A DNA stretch of 64,000 nt from Anthonomus grandis grandis (lineage: Eukaryota; Arthropoda; Insecta; Coleoptera; Curculionidae). Below, in pieces: positions 1 through 13,100 of this stretch. The position numbers and the translations under genes are program-made. Below the pieces are notes generated by a model. The model did no database searches. It saw only the letters and a program-made list of their open reading frames with translations, and was not told the origin of the DNA. The stretch spans positions 36,223,690-36,287,689 of the forward strand of contig NC_065549.1 of NCBI RefSeq assembly GCF_022605725.1, in the 5' to 3' direction. Position 1 is the stretch's first letter, and every line of letters starts with the position of its first letter.

Positions 1-195
1 GTTGTAAAATGATGAACAATTATTAATAGATTGATTTCTTGTGAATTCTGTTCACAAGTCTTATGTGAATCGATCAAGGCAATGAGTATTTTAATAAAGG
101 TGATCTTTTTGGATCTGGGAAGGCGTCCAATACTATAACATTTTCGAAAATTGAAAAAGTAATTGAATGATTATCACATTTTTTTCAATTATTAC

Positions 196-380
196 CTTTA
201 AATATTCCTTAGCTAACTTTTTATGTTCCTCATAAACATCCATGGATTTTGGATCATTGGTGTCTGGAGTAGCTGGCCTCAGTTCTGGATCTAGCGTACT
301 AAGCAAAATGTCATCGTTTAAGTCTTGGGTGTTATGTAAAATCTCTGATGTGCTACCTATTGTCACTGTGTTTTGTGAAC
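196..380 (-). CDS. Tak1: Host exon: TAK1 (MAP3K7)-like C-terminal segment
   Basis: This is a 185-base internal exon of 61 full codons after two bases of a split codon. It begins after an acceptor reading cttttag and ends at AAG before a gtaataatt donor. The peptide contains LDPELRPATPDTNDPKSMDV, then YEEHKKLAKEYLK. This matches what is known of the TAK1 C-terminus, where a short LDxxLxP stretch precedes a coiled coil that binds TAB2/TAB3. TAK1 is a cytoplasmic MAP3K acting in the IMD/NF-kB and JNK pathways. The kinase domain is not in the window. The open frame runs past the donor for about 20 more codons, which I treat as intron. The identification rests on recalled family sequence, so an alignment is needed; the exon structure itself is clear. 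Confidence 0.72.
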
Positions 381-387
381 CTAAAAG

Positions 388-739
388 ATACAGAAAACTA
401 TTATGAACTTTTTAAAGAAATGAAATTATATACATTTAGTATTTATAAAGATAGAGTAAATAATACATATAAGTATACAATTATGTCAATTTGGTAACGA
501 TATATTAAAATAATCTCAAGTTTAGGACGAAGACTTAATTTAAATTCAAAACTTTGAAAAATTCATTACTATGCTTGGGGTCAAAACATGCATTCTCCGG
601 ATATTCAAATTATGCACATCAGTGCCGTAAACTGTTTTACTAGTGAGATATATGGGACATTGGTTCTTAATAATGCTGTAAAAAAAGCAAGCGGAATGCA
701 TAATGCAGAATGCATCTTCAATACATTGACAACCAGTTT
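388..739. other. AT-rich stretch, no gene seen
   Basis: Intronic AT-rich sequence between the TAK1-like exon and the first LINE remnant. No open frame or repeat that I recognise. Confidence 0.5.
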
Positions 740-1525
740 AGTTCCTTTCTTCTAACATAGTTTATGAGAAACATGTCGCCGCCTAATGCCATATATAAAC
801 TTTCTGCACTTTACATATGTTGAATCTAAATCGAGTCCATACAGAGTGTCGGCAAAAGCAACAGTGTCGGCACTTACACAATTCAATTTTTCTTTTTTTT
901 TTACGTATTGTCTATGTGGAATAAACGACTTTAGTGCAGAGTAAGATTCATTAATGCAAGAGGTCATGCTAACGGAATTTAGGCTTAATATCTAACATCA
1001 CCAACACTGAAACTCAGTTCACTTGATATATTATAATATACCCTTTCATTACAAAATAACATAGCCACGGGCTTCAATTGTAAAAAAAAATTCTGAGATG
1101 TCAGACAAAGTGATTCTAGATCTGAATTTATTCTAAAATTTGCCTTAGCAACATCATCCGATCTAAATGAATATATTATTTGCGTATCATCGACATATAA
1201 ATGCTGATTGCATTCCTGAAGAGAATTAATAAAATTCAGTATAGAGTGTAAAAAGGAGAGGTCCATAAACAGTTCACCGCGGCACACCTAACTCTACAGA
1301 CATGACTTCTGATAATTTATTCTCAATTGCTATCTTTTGTGATCCATTACGCCCTGGTAACTAAATCCAAAACCAGTATAAGATAAAATACCTAAAAATA
1401 GATCATAATCTAATAAATCAAAAGCTCGTGTAGCCCAATAGCTCTCTCGTACCTTGCCCTTGACTAAAAACCATGTTATTTCACCAGTAATATGACTTAA
1501 GGCAGTCGCACATCTATGACTACGA
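740..1525 (-). pseudogene. LINE reverse transcriptase remnant (CR1/Jockey-like)
   Basis: Read on the minus strand, several frames together give a degraded reverse transcriptase. Near 1420-1390 is LDYTRAFDLLDYDL (RT motif A type). Around 1200-1170 is LYVDDTQIIYS (the YxDD motif C, here YVDD). At 967-752 is the C-terminal segment ending GIRRRHVSHKL, collinear with the LINE at 14.6-17.8 kb. Stops and frameshifts separate the pieces, and the endonuclease half is missing. It is a 5'-truncated dead copy. The element family is a guess from motif style. Confidence 0.75.
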
Positions 1526-1739
1526 AATTGTAATTATTTTTCAAGTAAAATACGAGTATTCATTTTTAAAGCAAGTTTTTAAAATCATTACTTTTTGCAG
1601 GATTCTGGACGTATGGCGTAAAACCGAAATTGATCGAAGTTGCCTATAGTTTTCGGGCTGGACCTTTGGAAGAGAAGAAAAAAAGGATTTATTATTAAAT
1701 GAGTCAGATTAATCCTGCTCTAGAACATATTATACTCAA

Positions 1740-2090
1740 AGTAAGAAAGGGAGCAAAAATTCCTTTATGTAGTTTTTATTGACCTTCTAATAATGCTAAT
1801 TTAATTCTAAATTAATGCTGTTTTATTACATGTTGTGAGACCGTGACTTTGTGTTTTTCTTTATTTATCGTCAATTCCGAGTGTTGATGAAGTGATCTGG
1901 GGGATTTCAACGTAAGTCTTTTTAATTTAAATAATCCGTTGGCAAAACTTTTTGAAAATTATAATCTCGAACAAATAATCAATGAGCCAACACGAAATTC
2001 TGCAACATCTGCTACTTTGATTGATGCTATTTTTGTAAGTAATATAGATTTTGGGATTAATATAGATTAAGTAATATAGATTTTGGGCGA
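1740..2090 (+). pseudogene. LINE endonuclease fragment
   Basis: A plus-strand frame around 1893-2060 reads GDFNVSLFNLNNPLAKLFEN and continues with INEPTRNSATSATLIDAIF. This is the usual central part of an apurinic endonuclease domain of non-LTR retrotransposons (GDFN and the N-x-PTR region). It is broken off near 2060 and followed by another LINE from 2183. The upstream part (1740-1890) is frameshifted. Confidence 0.65.
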
Positions 2091-2222
2091 ATTTAGTGTC
2101 CTCATGGCTAATGAAATTTCTGTATATCCCTAGTATATTCTCTATTTTCGTCTCAATGGGTATAGTAATGCATATTAACTTTCCTACCAGAATAACTAGA
2201 AATAGTTCTAGTACCATCGACT

Positions 2223-4383
2223 ATGTCATCTTTTGCTCCTGAATTCGTAGATTGTACGGTTTTTAATTCCGGATTTTCTGATCATAAAGCTGCATTAACT
2301 AAATTTTCCATAAATTCTAAAGGCAAAAACGCGTTACGTAAATTAGGCCGTGTTTTTGGCAAAATTAATTTCTTACAATTCAAGAACTTATGCCAAACGG
2401 CTGATTGGGATTTTCTTTCTGACGATATAGATAGTGAATTTTCTAGTTTTATAAAGTCTTTATCAAGTATTGCAGATATATCGTTTCCTCTTAGACCTAT
2501 CAAAATTAAACATCATAAGCCATGGACCACTAAAGGCTTACGTGTTTCTGCAAAAAACATGCGCTCATTATCACACCTGAAAAAAATTACAGACAGCGTA
2601 TTTTTTCATACCTATGTCAAGCTTTATAGAAAAATGTACCATAAGACTATAAAAGCTGCAAAAGATATTTGTTATAATAAAAGGATGATCGAATCAAGTA
2701 ATGTTGCCAAAGAAACATGGTCTATTGCAAATGAATTAAGAAATAAGACTTCTTCATCCCTACTTCACCTGAATACCTTAATCACTACTTTGTTAATGTA
2801 GCTAAAAATCTAATGGCTACCATAATACCTTCTCACGATCCTCGTTCATATCTCCCAAATGAAAATTTACACAGCTTCTTTTTTACCCCCATTGTATCAA
2901 CAGAGCTTCAAACTACAATAAATGAAATAAAAAACAAATCATCATCTGGTACAGATGAGCTCACTCTCAAAATATTTTCCAATCTGCCAAATTGCACCTT
3001 AATCCATCTAACAAACTTAATTAACAAGTCATTCCAAAATAGAATCTTTCATACCTGCCTTAAGACTGCAATAATTATTCCTTTGCATAAGGGAAGAAAT
3101 AAACAACAAGCTTCAAACTATCGTACTCCTTCCCACTTTATCAAAGATCATTGAACGATTGGTTAAAAAAAGGCTCTTATCGTTTCTGTTTAAATATAAA
3201 ATTCTTACTCCTCACCAATTTGGATTCTTGAGTAACAAGTGCACAAATGATGCTATGTTTTCTCTCTTTAATAGTGTTTACACCAGTATAAATAATAATC
3301 ATTCAACAGCAATAATTTTTTGTGATTTCTCCAAGGCTTTTGATTGTGTAAACCATAACATCTTAATTGATTAATTGAATCACTATGGGTTCAGAGGAAC
3401 GCCCCTTGAGTGGTTTAAATCGTATCTCAGTTACAGAAATCAGCTTGTAAAGATTGATACGACGAAGTCTTCTTGCAAACCAATAGAATGTGGGGTACCT
3501 CAAGGTTCAGTCCTGGGCCCTATTTTGTTTCTGATCTTTATAAATGACATGGCCAATCTTAACATCAGTAGCAAAATCTGTCTTTTTGCTGACGATACTA
3601 GCTTTACATGGAGCAATCCGGATGCTAGGGCACTACATGCTACTATTTCTAATGACTTAATTACCATTAAATCGTAGTGCGATTCTAATCTTCTGTGCCT
3701 AAATGTCTCAAAAACTAAAGTCTTATCATATAAAACTACTATTCAACCCTTTGTACTTAACAACACCAGTTTGGACGTCGTTAAATCTGTGAAGTTCTTG
3801 GGACTTAATGTTGACTACTCCCTAAAATGGGACTTGCATATTGATGCCATATATAAAAAATTAAGTTCAGCATGTTTTGCTTTAAGATCAGTTTCCAGGG
3901 AATTAAGTTTTCAAACATCAAGAACAGTTTATTATGCCCTTTTTGAGTCACATCTACGTTACGCCCTTCCTTTCTGGGGCACATGCGGTGTGACTCAATT
4001 TGAGCGCATCTTTAAACTCCAAAAGAGAGCAGTTCGGTATCTGCTTAGACTTAATAGCAGAGCTCACTGTCAAGAAATCTTTAAAAAATATAAGATACTT
4101 ACTCTTCCCTCTTTATTCATATTGGAATCTATTTGCTTAGTACGCAAACATAAGTCAGAAATGCCAAGTAGGCCGTCTCACAATTATTCACTTCGCAACG
4201 CAGTGCATGATCTTTATCTGCAAACCCCTCGGTCCGAGTAAAAAGCTCTATTCTATATAAAGATGCATAATCATTTGGCTTTGTAAATTAAATCAATTAC
4301 TTCTTTTCCTCGATTTCATAATGCTTTGAAGGCATACTTTCTGGAAAAAGCCTTGTACGCAGTGGAGGATTTTTTTCTAGGAT
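2223..4383 (+). pseudogene. LINE endonuclease/reverse transcriptase, broken
   Basis: Order along the frame: end of endonuclease (2223-2330), linker, RT palm and fingers (2900-3680), C-terminal domain (3770-4383). RT hallmarks are CDFSKAFDCVNHN near 3330, GVPQGSVLGPILF near 3490 and LFADDTSFTW near 3590, so both motif C aspartates are kept. Damage: a frameshift near 2800 and another near 3155, an in-frame TAA at 3372-3374, a TAG at 3675-3677 where the family usually has Trp, and a frameshift after 4241. The last 45 codons (ending DFFLG) are recovered in another frame. Not functional as it stands. Confidence 0.8.
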
Positions 4384-4701
4384 AACTTTTTGGGTATCAC
4401 ACACACACTGGCTTTTTTTATATCTTAAAATAGAGAATATATTAGTTTTTTTTTAGTAAATAAATTGCACTTTCATTCTGTATTTAATTAATTTACTGTT
4501 ATTGACTATTGTGTTTATTTTTATTGACATTTTATACATCATGATATATATTGACCAGGTACATTGTTTTTGTACAGTTTTGCATGTATTTATTTTGTTT
4601 GTATATTTATTTTTATTTTTTTATTTTGTGTGTTTTGTTTTGTTTTTTTTTTATTAGCTTTGTCTACAAAATTTTATAATTTTTTGACAATAGGGCATAT
4701 G

Positions 4702-4722
4702 ATTGATTGATTGATTGAATGA
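4702..4722 (+). repeat. TTGA tandem repeat, LINE 3' end
   Basis: Four to five TGAT/TTGA units that end the preceding LINE. Confidence 0.8.
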
Positions 4723-7120
4723 GGATCACTAAATGAAAAAAGTCAAAGTCTTCTAGGCTATTTTTATTAATTAAGTGCGTTTATTTATGTGACTTAGTTT
4801 TTTTCTTCTTAAGGGTTTATTTATCAACCGATTTAAAAAATAATCATATCAAATTATTGGGAAAAAGAAACCGCATTTCGAAAGTGGTTGTTCCCAATAA
4901 TGTGTTATTTAAAAAAATAATGTAAATTCCAAAATTAATGATTAGGACATTTTAAATAGGCGTGTAAAAGATTTAAGTCATAAAATTAAATGAAAACTAT
5001 TTTTCCGTGATTACTTGATTAAAAATGAAAACTTTCAACGCATAAATTTTAAAATAGGCACCCTATTTTAAAATTTAAAAAAAATATTTTTTTTATGAGT
5101 ATAAAACAAAAAGTAGAAAATAGAGTACCATTGTTTTCACAATATTATTTTCTATCTAAATACGTAATAATATATAAAGTGTCCCATTTAAAATAAGAAA
5201 GTTAGTGTTACTTTCTGTTAAACCGGAAGTGATGGAAAACAATAGAATATGTCAAAAGATACTCTTATAACCATTCTATCGATATAGCAATTTTATTTGT
5301 TTATCTTGAAATGTAACAAAGTTATTTAGTGTTCCCTATTTTCTGTGTCACCCGGTATATTATAGAACATATTAACAGCGATGATTATTTTGCTCTATAT
5401 TTGTAGAAAGTATCCTACGGAAAAAATATTTTACAAGAATTTAATATAACTATCGTAACGTCGAGAGATATTGCTACTGGTGATACTAGTTCTCAAAATA
5501 TTTTTTTGTTAATTAAATTAATTTAATTATATTATAAGCAATCCAAGATTGTATTGTTATTTATACTTAGTATTCTCGTTCCCATTGTAATTCAATATAT
5601 TGTACGTTATACAAATAAAGAGTGTTTCAAAAAATTGAGAATATTTGGGATATATTTAAATCAACTTCCAAACTCTCTGAGTAATTTATATCAACTTGCA
5701 ACAATTGTTGTTTAAATATGGACCAGTTAAAAGAAGGGCAGACTAGGAATTTTAATACTTTTTTTTATCTTTTTGTTTCTTTATTGCACTTTAAATATTT
5801 TTTATGAATAATTGTCAGTTACAGTTTTCATAATTCTAGTTTAACAAAAACATGTAACTTTAGTAAGATTAAACAAAGCACTAAAAATTTTTATTGGTGC
5901 GTTAATTTTACTGCACATTATATTATGAAGAATCCAAGAATACAATAAATAATACTTTTTTAAAGTACTTTCATCTATGAATTACCAATCATTACGCTAC
6001 CATCTTGTTATAAATAAATGGAATATTTAACAACAGAATCTTTTTTTTAAATAATAACCAAATTTATCAGATTATATAAAAAGCTCCTCTAATTATTACA
6101 AACTAAAAAACCGAAGGAGTTATCTTGAAATGCATTATACGTTTCTTACTTAGCGAATCACGTAGTAAAATTAACAATATCGTGCCGCCAGACATCACCA
6201 CATCACAAACTTAAGTGTATACTATGAGTCACCCAAAAAATAACAAGATCAAACATAATTTATTTTTATAAATCATATGGATTTTTTATGACCTTTCAAC
6301 AAGAACCATTATATAATTAAGGATAAGGATAATAACTAAGCATATTTTAATATCTTTAGTCATGAGAATTTCACGAATATATATACTACTCTACTACTTA
6401 TAACAATTAAATAATGATTTCCCTAAAATGTATAATACTTTTAAATACTCACTACTATTAGTCCTATGTTCACTAAAAAAAATCCAGCTTTTACGACTCC
6501 CATGTGAAGCAAAAACTCCTGCCATCGGACTATCCCACATTATCACTCACCAGAAATGGAACAACTCGGTGGAAATTAAATTCTAACAGTTTTTCATAAC
6601 TTTGATAAATGAAGACACACGACAAATTTCAATGAAAACCGCGGGCTTAAAGATATACGACTTACGAGTAATCCATCAAAATCGGGAGAAAACTATATTA
6701 TGACTAATAAAAATGTTGCACGCAGCCATACGCGGATCTCGTCTGTTTAACATGGGATTTCTGCAGGCTCAACAATTCCCGTGAGATTTATTTTTAGAAT
6801 ATTTCGGGAGTTCCTCTAAAGATTGCCGAGAGTAAACCAATAATAAATACTTTACTTGATGAAAAAATTATAAAATGTCATAAGCAATTTTTTTATATCA
6901 TCGGATTAGTTTATTTTTATTTTAAAAAGGGTATTTTTTTAAACCTATCTTTAATTGTAAATTACATGCTTTACAAGAAGGCAGGATTAAAGTTACGCTT
7001 CCTTATTGAACCTAGGTATATCTAATAGACTTAGAAATAATTCCTTGGTTCATATTATAAAAATAATAAAAAAATAAAAACATGGATAGATACATTTTTA
7101 GACGGTCTTATGACCAATAT
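4723..7120. other. 2.4-kb AT-rich stretch without recognisable genes
   Basis: Mostly AT-rich with only short open frames. A possible small mariner-type MITE lies at about 5171-5362. A slightly GC-richer patch at 6470-6840 shows no coding signal that I can name. Confidence 0.5.
5171..5362. mobile_element. Possible small mariner-type MITE
   Basis: The left end reads TATAAAGTGTCCCATTT. The right end, read from the other strand, starts TATACCGGGTGACACAG. This resembles the imperfect TA-flanked ends (GGGTGTCCC style) of short mariner derivatives common in insects. The match is loose and there is no coding content, so the call is weak. Confidence 0.3.
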
Positions 7121-7141
7121 CTTCTTCTTCTTCTTCTTCTT
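7121..7141 (+). repeat. CTT microsatellite
   Basis: Seven CTT units directly beside the left target duplication of the hAT element. Confidence 0.85.
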
Positions 7142-7150
7142 AGTCGCTAA

Positions 7151-9488
7151 CAGGGGCGTACCACCGTATCTGCCCTATGAATTATATGGGGCCCCCGGAC
7201 CAAAGGGACACCCAACGTGCGTAAGCCCAAATGAATAAAAACTTTCTAAATTTTTTTTTATTTCAGAAATGACACAAGTCAAAAAAAGGAAATTTCTTGT
7301 TTTTTTTTCGCGTAAAGCGTGCGTTCAAGACAATAGTGTTTGTTTATGATTCTTCTTAAGCACATTCTTCATCAGATGTCCATCGGGAAATAGAAGAAAC
7401 CCAAATCGAAGATTCTGAAATATCTGGAGATTGCCAGATAGCTTTATCAGATAGAGGAAATTTTGGTAACAGTAAAACTGAATGCGAACGAAAAGAATTT
7501 TTAAATTTTTAAATTGGATCCATTTAAACCACAAGTACCGTTTCCAAAAGATTCAGGAAGTAACCGAATTTTTTGGCCTATTAGTCTTCATATTTCAATT
7601 AGGCGGGCAAGTTCCAAGACCATGGTTATGTCATTGTAATATTTTAAGCAAACCGTATTACCACTGCTGTTGATTATTAGCAGATCGTCAAAGCAAATCG
7701 TACCTCTGCATGGGTTAACGCTGTTTCCGTTTGTAGCAATTTTACGCAAACTATACTTGACCGTGAAAAGTCACAGCAGGATATTAATGCATCCCTCTTA
7801 TAATAATTGGTTACAAGGAAACACCATCGAAACTATATTGCAAAGTGAAATCAATTGTAAAATTACATTTTTTAGAATGTATACCTTAAAGAGGCCATGA
7901 TTCACATTCTGAAAATTTTATGGCAGCTTTACGTTTGCTCTCTAATTATGATGCAACTTTAAGAACTTCTAAAACTGAAAGGCAAAGGAAATTATTTAAG
8001 CCCTACGATTTGCTTGGTACCATACTTAGAAACACAATTATCTCACTAATTAAAAAAACTCCATGCTGACAGTAATTCTAGATACAATATAAGACTTATC
8101 AAAAATTGACCAACTTTCTGTATTTTTTCGATACATTTCGATTACAGAAAATTATATTGTGCTTAAAGAATTAAAAATCTGCGAGTCTTTTTCGAGGTCT
8201 ACAGCAGTATCCGATTACAGCAGTGTGAAGGACTTATAATTGAAATTTTAAATACGATTAAAAAATATGGAATTGATTTGACTAAATGTAGAGGACGAGG
8301 TTACGATGGAGCAAATGTTATGTCGAGTGTTTATGGAGGGAGGATAACAAACCCTAATAAAAGAGCATGCTATGGATGCCGATTATGTTCATTGTGCTAA
8401 ACACGCATTAAATTTTCAAACGATGCTGCGAAACCTTTTCGTGAAGTGGCAACTTTTTTTGATAATTTAGAAAAAATATATAATTTTTTTGGCAATAGTA
8501 TAACACGGTGGGAAATGTTAAGTAACGATTTAACCGAAAAATATTTAAAAGGATACGTCCTATGTTCTTTAAGGTCTATTTTGTCTTATTTATTAGTCAT
8601 GAAAACTTTGAACTAACTAAATTAAAATTCGGATAAAAAAGATAAACGTGAATAATTTAAAAATTCAATTAACATTTTAGAGAGTTATCATTTCTTAGTG
8701 ATTGTCCCATTTTTTTCTTCACTATTTGAAATCCTGTTTCAAAAACTATTAAAGCATGAAAATAATGACTTACAGAAAACTACTATTTTATTAAGTAGTG
8801 TTTTGAATAGACCGTGCAAATTCAAAAATCAAAATTTATTTAATAGTTTGCTAAATGTACCCAAAGATTTAGAAAAAGAGTGGAGGATAACAACTGTTTT
8901 TAAAAATAAAAGGTGAAAGATAACGAAGCGTTTGTTTGATGAGTGACAAGACGGGAGAATTTCGGACCCGGAATCCTATTTCAAAGTCAATGTATACTAT
9001 TGCTGTTTAGACATATTAATTTCTATATGTATGTTCGAAATATTACAACTGGAAAAACTCTTCTTCAAACGAAAATATATTAAACGCTTCTTATCTTTAT
9101 AACCAATTAAAGGCTCTAAAAACATGATTAAAATCTGAAACTCAAAAAATTCATTCCATTAAGGAACTCATTGAATGATTGATGATAAAATGCAATAGTC
9201 TTGCATCCAGTTTTCCGAAAGTAATAACAGCATGCTTTTTATTCTTGATCCTTCCAGTTATAATCGAAACTGCTGACAGAACGTTTTCAAAAGTAAAACT
9301 GATAAGAACTATGATAGGACATGAACGCTTCTCAGGCCTGTCACTATTGTCCATCAGCATCATAAATGATTTAATAAACTTTAATTTTATGCAAACACTG
9401 TTTTTCTTTTGTGAGAAATCTTTACACTTCATAGGGGCCCCCAAACAAATCTTTATACGGGGCTCCACCAAGGCACGCTACGCACCTG
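7151..9488 (+). mobile_element. hAT transposon with 8-base target duplication
   Basis: The element begins CAGGGGCGTA and ends TACGCACCTG, so the terminal inverted repeat matches at 9 of 10 bases. It is flanked on both sides by GTCGCTAA (7143-7150 and 9489-9496), an exact 8-base duplication as expected for the hAT superfamily. Subterminal GGGGCCCCC-like stretches occur near both ends (7188-7196 and 9434-9442). The interior is a decayed transposase on the plus strand. The style matches ZMYM1-like hAT elements of insects. Confidence 0.9.
7482..9460 (+). pseudogene. hAT transposase, heavily decayed
   Basis: Recognisable islands in different frames, in order: PFKPQVPFPKDSGSNRIF near 7520; CRGRGYDGANVMSS near 8290, the CRGQGYDGA region of the catalytic core; a helix-rich stretch with FGNSITRWEML near 8500; and a C-terminal dimerisation domain at 9200-9400 reading TADRTFSKVKLIRT and then ERFSGLSLLSI. 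Many stops and frameshifts separate them. The family normally cuts and pastes with an RNase H-like DDE core; this copy cannot. Confidence 0.8.
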
Positions 9489-9496
9489 GTCGCTAA

Positions 9497-10110
9497 CCTG
9501 ACACAGGTATAATAGTTATGGTGATATAGTTATGTTTATAGGTATGGTGATAGCATGAATTCGTCTTATTGATAGTGAAATACCAATTATTGAGACGATG
9601 TGGTCGGTGTACTTTGTGGGAGATCTTCATCGGCCTCTTTTACCTTCCACGACTCGCTACTTCTTAAGACCGTTTCTTCGAAAGGCATGTCCAAAATAGC
9701 CTATTATTTGTTCTATTACCTGCGTTCTCAGTATTTACTTAATATTCAATTGTCCTATTATTGAAGATATCTTGGTGCAACAAGGGGCATAAGCCTTATT
9801 TAAACTATTTCAAGAAAATGCAATTTTAATATTTTAGTCAAATCCTGAAATTAGAAATATTACGTTTCGATAATAGTGTTTGGGTATTTTTTGGATCAAA
9901 ATAAGGATTTCATTGTAAGATAATTTTGGAATTAAAAAAACAAAAATAATCGGAAAAACAAATATTTTGAAAAAAAAATATGCTTATGACCTTTATGTAT
10001 ATAACTTAAAACTAAACATAATTATTCTTAATAAGGGCCAGGTACTAATATAAAAAGACCCTAACCCTAAAAGAGTATTAGATAAAATATTTCGAATGAG
10101 AAAGGGAAAA
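9497..10110. other. AT-rich stretch, no gene seen
   Basis: No coding signal. A GGGGCATAAGCC motif at 9784-9795 recurs in similar form (AAGGCATAAGCC, AAGGGCGTAAGCC) at about 13590-13640, on the far side of the DUF7869-type gene. It may be subterminal sequence of that element. Confidence 0.4.
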
Positions 10111-10115
10111 TACAC

Positions 10116-13100
10116 TTAGTAGTCCAACAGCCCATCATCTATTAAAAGGTCTTCCAGTTCTCCATCAATATTTTCTAGTTCTAATCTTTTTGTTACTGAT
10201 ACGTCATGATCTCCTATGTTTTCAGTAATATTGAGGTAATACTGCTGATATACGAGAGGTATGTATTCAAGTAGTTTTCTAATATCAGCAATTTTTCCTA
10301 CGCTCAATTTAAGAAAGTGGCTCATATTTTCTTGGTAGATTATGAAGAATATTAATCACTTCTCTGGTATATATTCGTCGTTTTCCATCATTAACTGTTC
10401 AAAAAGATAGTTCATTTAGTAAATGCTTTATAAACATAGCATTGTGAAAATTACAATCAAATTTAAAGCACCTAATTTAAGTACATTTTATGGGGGCTTT
10501 ATCGTCTGTTATTTTTTTTTTCGAAAATAGGATATTTTTAAGTGAGAAGAAATCTTCCTGTTTTATAGTATTAACTTTAAAAGGTTTTATTCTTCGACTT
10601 CTAGAAACAGCTTCGTACCAATGTTCTGGACAATAAACCTGCCTTAAATACTTGTGCTTCTCAATCACAGCGAAATCTTTGGTAGGTATGTATGGCCTGA
10701 CACCAAAAAGCGATGTTCTATGGTTTTGATTTTTTTCTCGTACCAACTGTAGCATAATAAGCAGCCAATTTTTATTCTGTTCTCCACAGTTGTCTGTATA
10801 TACTATCAGATCTTCTTGACATAAAGTAAAGGGTTGAGATGTTAAATGTTTTAAAATGCAACTTGCAACTTCCTCACTTTCATGCTTGGCAATGTCCTCA
10901 GTTCAGATATATATCGTTGTTTGACCATTACCACAGTTGTGCACACCAAGATTATACGTTCAATCCTTGCGCAAATAAAAGGCTTGACAACCGTAAGAAA
11001 AGGAGTGGGTAAAGTGTGCTGCAAATCAAAACAAATGACTAACTTGTTATCGTTTAGTTTTGCATTTTCCGTTTCCCGTTTTAAATCTTCCTGCATTGCA
11101 GCGGCGCTTCTCTGATGAAGTTCATGTTGCAACTTTTTGTCTTGCTAAATAGCGTGATTTTTCTTATTTGCTTCAATGACATTATTAAGTTCATCACACG
11201 CGGCACAAGTATCTACTTTGGGTAATTTAACTCCAATATTAAACTATGAGCAAAATATGCGCCTGTATCTGTCTTCTTTTACTGATTTTATCTTTCTTTC
11301 TTGACACCAAGACACATAAAAATCTCTCCAAAGAATCGAAATAAGTCAAAAAGTCAAAGTCAAAAATAGCTTTATTGTTACGTAACATCATCTGTTGTTA
11401 ACAAAGCACCACACAAAATCTTTAAGATAGTTGACAACATAATCTTTTACAAAAATATAAAAATTTTAACAATTCTTACATACATAGAATATAGAACACA
11501 CCCAAAGAAAGGGTAGTAAGAATTCACATTACGCTGCGCAAAACTCTTCACTGTCAAAAAATTGTATTTAAAAACTCGTCTACAGAATAAAATGCTTTAG
11601 CAAGCAAGAGTTTCTTTATATTTTTCCTAAAACGTTTTTCACAATTTATTAGCCTTATATAAAGGGGTAGGTGGTTAAAAAGCCTTCTGCCCCCGTACAC
11701 AAAAGAGGACTTAATCTGCTCACTTTTTGGGATAGGCAGAGGTAAAGAGAAGGTTGTTCGGAGATTGTAACCCGAGGAGGGGCCAAGCTGATGGCGATAT
11801 TTTTTGTGGATAAGACAAACAGTCTCTAAAATAAAAAGGCATGGCAATGTCAGAACAGAGTGTTTTAAAAATAATGGCCTACAGGGGCTACGAAAGGGAG
11901 CTGCACACATATAGCGTATGGCTTTTTTTTGCAAAATAAATAGAGAGCTGAACAAATACTGAGAGCACACACCCCAAAACACAATACCGTATCTCAGATA
12001 AGACTCTATAAGAGCATGGTAGGCAATTTTGGCCACATCAAGTCCCAGAGAATGTGTTATTACTCTAATAGCATAACAGTTGGATGATAACTTCCCTAAT
12101 AAAGAGGAGATATGATTTTAATTGCTTATCAATCGTCAGGCCCAAAAATTTGCATGTTTCAGAAGGACTTATTGTTTCATTTTGCAAAGTGACAGTTCCA
12201 AGGTTACATTTAAAAGTTAAAATATTAGTTTTAGAAATATTAAAAGTTAATCTATTAGATTCACACCATGACTTTACAAGAATTAAATCTTCATCAACGA
12301 TATTCCTTAATCTCTTGGTGTCAGTGTCATGCCAAAGTAATGTTGTATCATCCGCAAAGATAGTAAATTTGCCCCTAATTGGAATTTGAGAGATGTCATT
12401 GACATATAGCAGGAACAATATTGGTCCAAGAACAGAACCCTGGGGTACACCAGCGTCTATATCCAGACGGGCTGACATATCATTGTCAAAGAATACCCTT
12501 TGTGTTCTTCCAGATAGGTAAGAACGAAACTAGTCGAGAGCAACTCCTCTGAATCCATAGGTTTCTAGCTTCTGTAACAGTATTCTGTGACTTACACAGT
12601 CAAGCGCCTAAGATAAGTCACAGAACACCGCCGCCGCACTCTCCCCAGCGTTCAACCCCATGTACACTCTCTCCAAAAAATTGAAAATAGCATCAGATGT
12701 ACCCAGTTTCGTCCGGAATCCAAATTGCTGATGGTTAAGAACATTATGCCGATTCAGAAATTCCATCATCCTAGTTTTTACCAATCTTTCTTATATTTAA
12801 AAATATAAATATAAAGAAATATTTATGTAATGGTTAAGATATACTTTATCAGGATTCTTTTCTCGGCTATAATGGCTCACATACTTTGGAATAGACTCTA
12901 TGTGCTCAAAGACTGACCGGATTTGCTCCTCCGAAATTTTATTAGAACGGTTGTTGTGTTTTCCTCGTGTATCTGCTTTTGCTGTAGATCGTCCGTCAGA
13001 TATTTGGGCTGTTATGTTGCGAACTCGCCTTATTGAATTTTGCAGTCCATGCACTGCCATATACATGCCTGACTATGTTTTTTTTCTTATACGAACTTTT

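Larger units (their letters stand above)
2183..4722 (+). mobile_element. 5'-truncated LINE with TTGA-type tail
   Basis: A non-LTR retrotransposon copy starts inside its endonuclease domain (PTRITRNSSSTID near 2190, SDHKAA near 2280). It continues through a reverse transcriptase to a C-terminal segment, then a T-rich 3' untranslated region and a short TTGA tandem tail at 4702-4722. No poly(A) is seen. A short microsatellite end is usual for CR1/L2/Daphne-like groups, which I infer here. The minus-strand copy at 11.3-12.8 kb has a related C-terminal domain and a TTTGAC-type tail, so both probably belong to one clade. Confidence 0.75.
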
